Of a stretch of 64,000 nt of DNA, positions 60,696 to 64,000 are shown piece after piece. Position 1 is the stretch's first letter. Each line of letters starts with the position of its first letter. The position numbers and the translations under genes were made by a program. The notes below the pieces were generated by a model. That model did not search any database and was not told the DNA's origin. It saw nothing but the letters and a program-made list of their open reading frames with translations. Source of the DNA: Eikenella corrodens (GTDB lineage Bacteria > Pseudomonadota > Gammaproteobacteria > Burkholderiales > Neisseriaceae). The DNA is taken from positions 1,488,001 through 1,552,000 of the forward strand of contig NZ_CP034670.1 in assembly GCF_003990355.1 (NCBI RefSeq), in the 5' to 3' direction.

Positions 60696-61559
60696 ATGAA
60701 GAAACTACTCCTCCTTGCCCTGCTCCTTAGCTCCGCCGCCAGCCACGCGCACACCGCGTCAGCCATGCCCCGCGCACAAACACCCGAGCAAATCGTACAA
60801 CGCCACTACCGGAACTATTCGCAGCAACATCGCTGCTTCCGAGCCAGCCCATCAGATGCAGAACTGGGATACAACGCCGACTACGGCGGCGAATTCTGCA
60901 TGCGCCAAACCAAACGTGAAATCCGCCAAACCGCACAGGGCAGGCTGATGTATCTGCTGTATACCGGCGACAGATTCGACTTCGGCAAGGGGGAAAGCAC
61001 CGGTGGCCGGGTTCAATCCGGCTTGGCCGGTATATTTGTGCTGAAACAGGTACGCGGCGGCTGGCAGCTGCTGGCCGCCAAACCCTATATCGAAATCGGA
61101 ACTTATGGTGTTGCGCCCGAAGCCAAATATTGGTCATTCCGCCAATTCGGCAGAGCGCGTTGGGGTTTTATGACGCCTATGTCCTACCTAAGCCACGGTT
61201 ATGCCAGCTCGGAAATCCTTATCTTTACCCATAACGGCGCAGGCAAAGTCAGCGAAAGCCGCATCACAACCAAGACAAACAACGGTTATATTTTAGACAA
61301 TTGCAGAACCAACCGTGATACCGGCCAACCCAACACTCCCGCCGAACGCCAAAAATGCCGTGGCGAATGGCACAAACTATCCGCCTCCTTCCGCATCATG
61401 CCCCACGCCCGCCCCACCGCAGGCTTCTACCCGCTGCAACTGACCGTATCCGGCTTCGACGGCTTCAAACGCTACCGTAACCAAACCTTTCTCATCCACT
61501 ATAATGCCGCACAAGAAAGCTATGTTGAGCCCCGAACCTACCCCTTGGCAAACAAATAA
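60696..61559 (+). CDS. Secreted hypothetical protein
   Basis: 287 residues with a signal peptide (MKKLLLLALLLSSAASHAHT, cut near residue 19-23). The mature protein has four Cys (HRCFRAS, EFCMRQ, DNCRTN, QKCRGE), which may form two disulfides. It is not recognised. The single-gene unit lies between ychF and the sugar kinase, with DUS words on both sides, including one-base variants at 60646-60657. Confidence 0.65.
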   Translation: MKKLLLLALLLSSAASHAHTASAMPRAQTPEQIVQRHYRNYSQQHRCFRASPSDAELGYNADYGGEFCMRQTKREIRQTAQGRLMYLLYTGDRFDFGKGESTGGRVQSGLAGIFVLKQVRGGWQLLAAKPYIEIGTYGVAPEAKYWSFRQFGRARWGFMTPMSYLSHGYASSEILIFTHNGAGKVSESRITTKTNNGYILDNCRTNRDTGQPNTPAERQKCRGEWHKLSASFRIMPHARPTAGFYPLQLTVSGFDGFKRYRNQTFLIHYNAAQESYVEPRTYPLANK

Positions 61560-61690
61560 AGAAACCAACCCGCCTATTCCCGCACTTAGTGCTGCCCCTA
61601 TTCACCTGCCAGCCCAAGCCGACCCGGCCAACAATCGCATGTGCCGTAAAGCCGACCGGCAGCTTCAATAGGCAAAGCAGTAAAATGCTT

Positions 61691-61732
61691 GAGGCTACCT
61701 GAAAACATCCCAACCATTTTTCAGGTAGCCTC
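61691..61732. repeat. Inverted DUS pair before the sugar kinase
   Basis: GAGGCTACCTGAAAAC and TTTTTCAGGTAGCCTC with a 10-base loop, 30 bases upstream of the kinase ATG. Confidence 0.6.
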
Positions 61733-61761
61733 CCCCAACCCTCCAACCTTAGAAAGCAATC

Positions 61762-62643
61762 ATGAAAATCAGCAGCTTCGGCGAAGTATTGTGGGACGAC
61801 TTCCCCGGCGGCAAAGCCCTCGGCGGCGCGCCGCTCAATGTTTTGGTGCGCCTGGCTTCGTTCGGCGCGGACTGCAGCATCATCAGCCGCCGCGGCCGCG
61901 ATGCCGACGGCGAAGAGCTGCTGCGCCAGATTGCCGCGCGCAACGTGGCCGCCGATTTGGTGCAAACCGATGAAGAACACGCCACCAGCCTGGTGAAAGT
62001 GCTGCTCAAGCCCGACGGCAGCGCCAGCTACGACATCGTCTACCCCTGCGCCTGGGATAAAATCTGCGCAACCGACGCAGCGCTCTCGCGCGTGGCCGAA
62101 TCCGACGTGCTCGTATACGGCAGCCTCTCCGGGCGCGATCCCGTATCCCGCGCCGCGTTGGAGCAAATCCTGCCCGCCGCCCGCTTCCGCGTGCTCGATG
62201 TCAACCTGCGCAAGCCACATTACGAGCCCGAACGCGTACTCAGCCTCATGCGCCATGCCGACCTCATCAAACTCAACGACGACGAGCTCTACGAACTCTC
62301 CGCCGCCTTCGGCTCGCCCTACCACAGCCTCGAACAAAACCTGCGCTACCTCGCCGGCCACACCGACACCGCCCACATCTGCATCACCCTCGGCCAGCAC
62401 GGCGCGGTATATTTCCGACACGGCAAAATCCTCGCCCACCACGGCTTCCGCGTGAGTATGGCCGATTCCGTGGGCGCAGGCGACAGCTTCCTTGCCGGTT
62501 TCCTGTTCCAAATGCTCTCCGGCGCCAGCCCCGAAGACACCCTGGCCTTCGCCTGCGCCATCGGTGCGCTCAACGTTACCCGCCACGGCGCCGTGCCCGA
62601 TATTTCCCTGGCTGAAATCCAGGCGCTGATGCACCCGGAATAG
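61762..62643 (+). CDS. PfkB-family carbohydrate kinase, probably fructokinase
   Basis: 293 residues. The N-terminal signature is GGKALGGAPLNVLVRLASFGAD. The catalytic motif is SVGAGDSFLAGFL (Asp241 as base). Segments LDVNLRKPHY and LKLND-like IKLNDDELYEL are typical of fructokinases in this family. It phosphorylates a sugar with ATP. The sugar cannot be told with certainty; fructose is the best guess. No transporter is adjacent. Confidence 0.85.
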   Translation: MKISSFGEVLWDDFPGGKALGGAPLNVLVRLASFGADCSIISRRGRDADGEELLRQIAARNVAADLVQTDEEHATSLVKVLLKPDGSASYDIVYPCAWDKICATDAALSRVAESDVLVYGSLSGRDPVSRAALEQILPAARFRVLDVNLRKPHYEPERVLSLMRHADLIKLNDDELYELSAAFGSPYHSLEQNLRYLAGHTDTAHICITLGQHGAVYFRHGKILAHHGFRVSMADSVGAGDSFLAGFLFQMLSGASPEDTLAFACAIGALNVTRHGAVPDISLAEIQALMHPE

Positions 62644-62726
62644 CTTCAAACCTTTTCCTGGGCTGCAAGAGAAAGGCTACCTGAAAACTTAAACGCCAAC
62701 GGAATAAAGTAATCCTTGGGTTTCTT

Positions 62727-62841
62727 TATAGTGGATTAACAAAAATCAGGACAAGGCAGCGAGCCGCAGACAGTATGAGCAATACGGCAAGGCGAGCCAA
62801 CGCTGTAGCATTCTTATTTTAATTCACTATAATTCACTATA
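62727..62841. repeat. Correia element with duplicated right end
   Basis: TATAGTGGATTAACAAAAAT to TTTTAATTCACTATA (62831), followed at once by a second attcactata (62832-62841). The core differs (cagtatgagcaatacgg, ctgtagcattcttattttaa), linking it to the diverged copy at 7618. Confidence 0.88.
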
Positions 62842-62880
62842 AACCGAATTTCAGGTAGCCCTTCCTTCCCATAAGCAACA

Positions 62881-62912
62881 AAAAACCGGCCGTTTTGGCC
62901 GGTTTGCTTTTT
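62881..62912 (-). terminator. Rho-independent terminator of lepB
   Basis: On the minus strand AAACCGGCC and GGCCGGTTT pair around four bases and are followed by a T run, a few bases past the lepB stop. Confidence 0.85.
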
Positions 62913-62915
62913 CCG

Positions 62916-63956
62916 TTAGCGGATGGTGTTGCCGATACGCGATCTGTCGCCCACATTCATCCACACGAAAAATGCTTTACCCACAATCAGCTTGTCGTCT
63001 ACAAAGCCCCAGTAGCGCGAATCGGCGCTGCTGTCGCGGTTGTCGCCCATGGCGAAATACTTGCCCGCCGGTACGGTGCATTTAAAACCACTGCCGTCTG
63101 CCTCGTATTCGCAATTTTCGCGCAAACCGCTTTGGTAGCCTTTTTTGGCAGCATCATCGGCGGATTCGGCCAAGTAAGGGATGGAAACCGTGGGCGCGTT
63201 TTCATTTTTCAACACCTCGAAATGGCGGCCTTCCCAATCGGCGGAAAAGCGGGAGGATTCCAAAATCCGTTCCGGTTTGTAATCATCGGGATATTGGTAG
63301 CTGCCCACCAAATTATCCTGCTCGGTTTTACCGTTTACCGTCAGCACCTTATCGCGGTATTCCACCACATCGCCCGGCAGGCCGACAATGCGCTTGATGT
63401 AGTTGGTGTCCGGCTCCACCGGATAATTGAACACCACCACATCGCCGCGCTGCACCTGCCCCACCGGAATCAACACATTGTTCAACACCGGCACGCGGAT
63501 GCCGTAGCTAAACTTGTTCACCAGCACAAAGTCGCCCTTCACCAGCCCCGGCCGCATCGAGCTGGAAGGGATCTGAAACGGCTCGGCCACAAAAGTGCGC
63601 AGCAAGAACACCACCAAAATCAGCGGAAAGAAGCTGCCCATATAATCGCGGAAATGATTGTCGTCTTGCGCGGCTTCTTCTGCATTGTCGGCCTGCCGCA
63701 TACGCTGCTTGCGTGCCGCGCGCGCCCACAGCCACACCGCGCCGGTAAACAGCACCAGCAGCAGCAAAACCGCCGTGAGGCTCATCAGTTTAGCCAAAAG
63801 GCCGAACGAGCCCACCATCATCAGAAGGTAGCCCCATTGCAGGCCGCCGCTCCATTCGCCGTTTTCCTGCCGCGTTTTACCGCTCACGGCAAACAGCACG
63901 ATGCCGGCCACCACAGCGGCGATGGCAGCATAAAGGATTGTATTGGATTGTTCCAC
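62916..63956 (-). CDS. lepB: Signal peptidase I
   Basis: Inner-membrane serine/lysine protease of 346 residues that removes Sec signal peptides at the outer face. It has two membrane segments near the N-terminus and one at about 109-127. The catalytic Ser133 is in FQIPSSSMRPG and Lys188 is in NYIKRIVGLPGD. Box E GDNRDSSADSRYWGFV is intact. The start MEQSNTILYAAIAAVVAG is 44 bases from the window edge; the upstream gene, often lepA, is not visible. Confidence 0.95.
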   Translation of the reverse strand: MEQSNTILYAAIAAVVAGIVLFAVSGKTRQENGEWSGGLQWGYLLMMVGSFGLLAKLMSLTAVLLLLVLFTGAVWLWARAARKQRMRQADNAEEAAQDDNHFRDYMGSFFPLILVVFLLRTFVAEPFQIPSSSMRPGLVKGDFVLVNKFSYGIRVPVLNNVLIPVGQVQRGDVVVFNYPVEPDTNYIKRIVGLPGDVVEYRDKVLTVNGKTEQDNLVGSYQYPDDYKPERILESSRFSADWEGRHFEVLKNENAPTVSIPYLAESADDAAKKGYQSGLRENCEYEADGSGFKCTVPAGKYFAMGDNRDSSADSRYWGFVDDKLIVGKAFFVWMNVGDRSRIGNTIR

Positions 63957-64000
63957 TTTTATATTTTCCCGTTTGAAATAAGTTCGATCAGTTTCAGGCT

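Overview
The window looks like a chromosomal segment of an Eikenella species (Neisseriaceae, Betaproteobacteria), probably in the E. corrodens group. The main evidence is the 12-mer AGGCTACCTGAA, the published Eikenella dialect of the neisserial DNA uptake sequence (DUS), which occurs in nearly every intergenic gap and often as inverted pairs that form terminators. The sequence is G+C rich, carries Correia-type MITEs (TATAGTGGATTAACAAAAAT ends) and an IS1016-like element, and has a BfrA/BfrB pair typical of Neisseriaceae. All functional calls come from reading the translations; no database search was run.

Layout. 0-8 kb: an MHS-type MFS transporter, a FepA-like TonB-dependent receptor (minus strand) and a three-gene FecCD-type ABC importer (plus strand), together an iron-chelate uptake locus. 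8-10 kb: homoserine dehydrogenase with a small overlapping membrane-protein gene. 10-17 kb: an accessory stretch with a decayed gene, a complete IS630-family element, two copies of a tiny ORF, glycerol dehydrogenase and the ferrous-iron operon feoA-feoB with a 44-codon Cys-rich partner gene that is easily missed. This stretch also carries many copies of a second, Kingella-type uptake word (AAGCAGCCTGCA). 17-22 kb: trpB, queA and an AsmA-family protein.

22-28.3 kb is a variable block. It holds two related membrane-protein genes (one cut short), a further membrane/secreted hypothetical, and a large RTX protein with a lipase-like N-terminus, split by two frameshifts that cancel each other. 28.7-42 kb is mostly core: bfrB-bfrA, a DeoR regulator, panB, a SIMPL-domain protein, phosphoglucomutase/phosphomannomutase, an SH3-like secreted protein, a VOC protein, a YfbK-type VWA protein, an FMN-binding protein, a DUF442 phosphatase-like protein and an nfeD-qmcA pair. 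An IS1016-like element then sits inside a Correia element.

42.18-42.69 kb is the most unusual DNA feature: 28 tandem head-to-tail copies of an 18-19 bp unit, each carrying the Eikenella DUS. It lies just beyond the terminator of the hisS-yfgM operon. After that come bioD, bioA, purL, glnB (with a nested pair of MITEs upstream), a two-gene unit encoding a hypothetical protein and a three-domain membrane fusion (isoprenylcysteine-methyltransferase-like + PAP2-like + Lgt-like), ppc, a tRNA-Arg(CCU), a YeaL-family protein, ispB, ychF, a secreted hypothetical, a PfkB sugar kinase and lepB at the right edge.

Iron handling is the strongest common theme (receptor plus ABC importer, FeoAB, two bacterioferritins). 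The other main theme is DNA uptake and mobile repeats: two main DUS dialects, a DUS minisatellite, eight Correia copies, a second MITE family and two insertion sequences.
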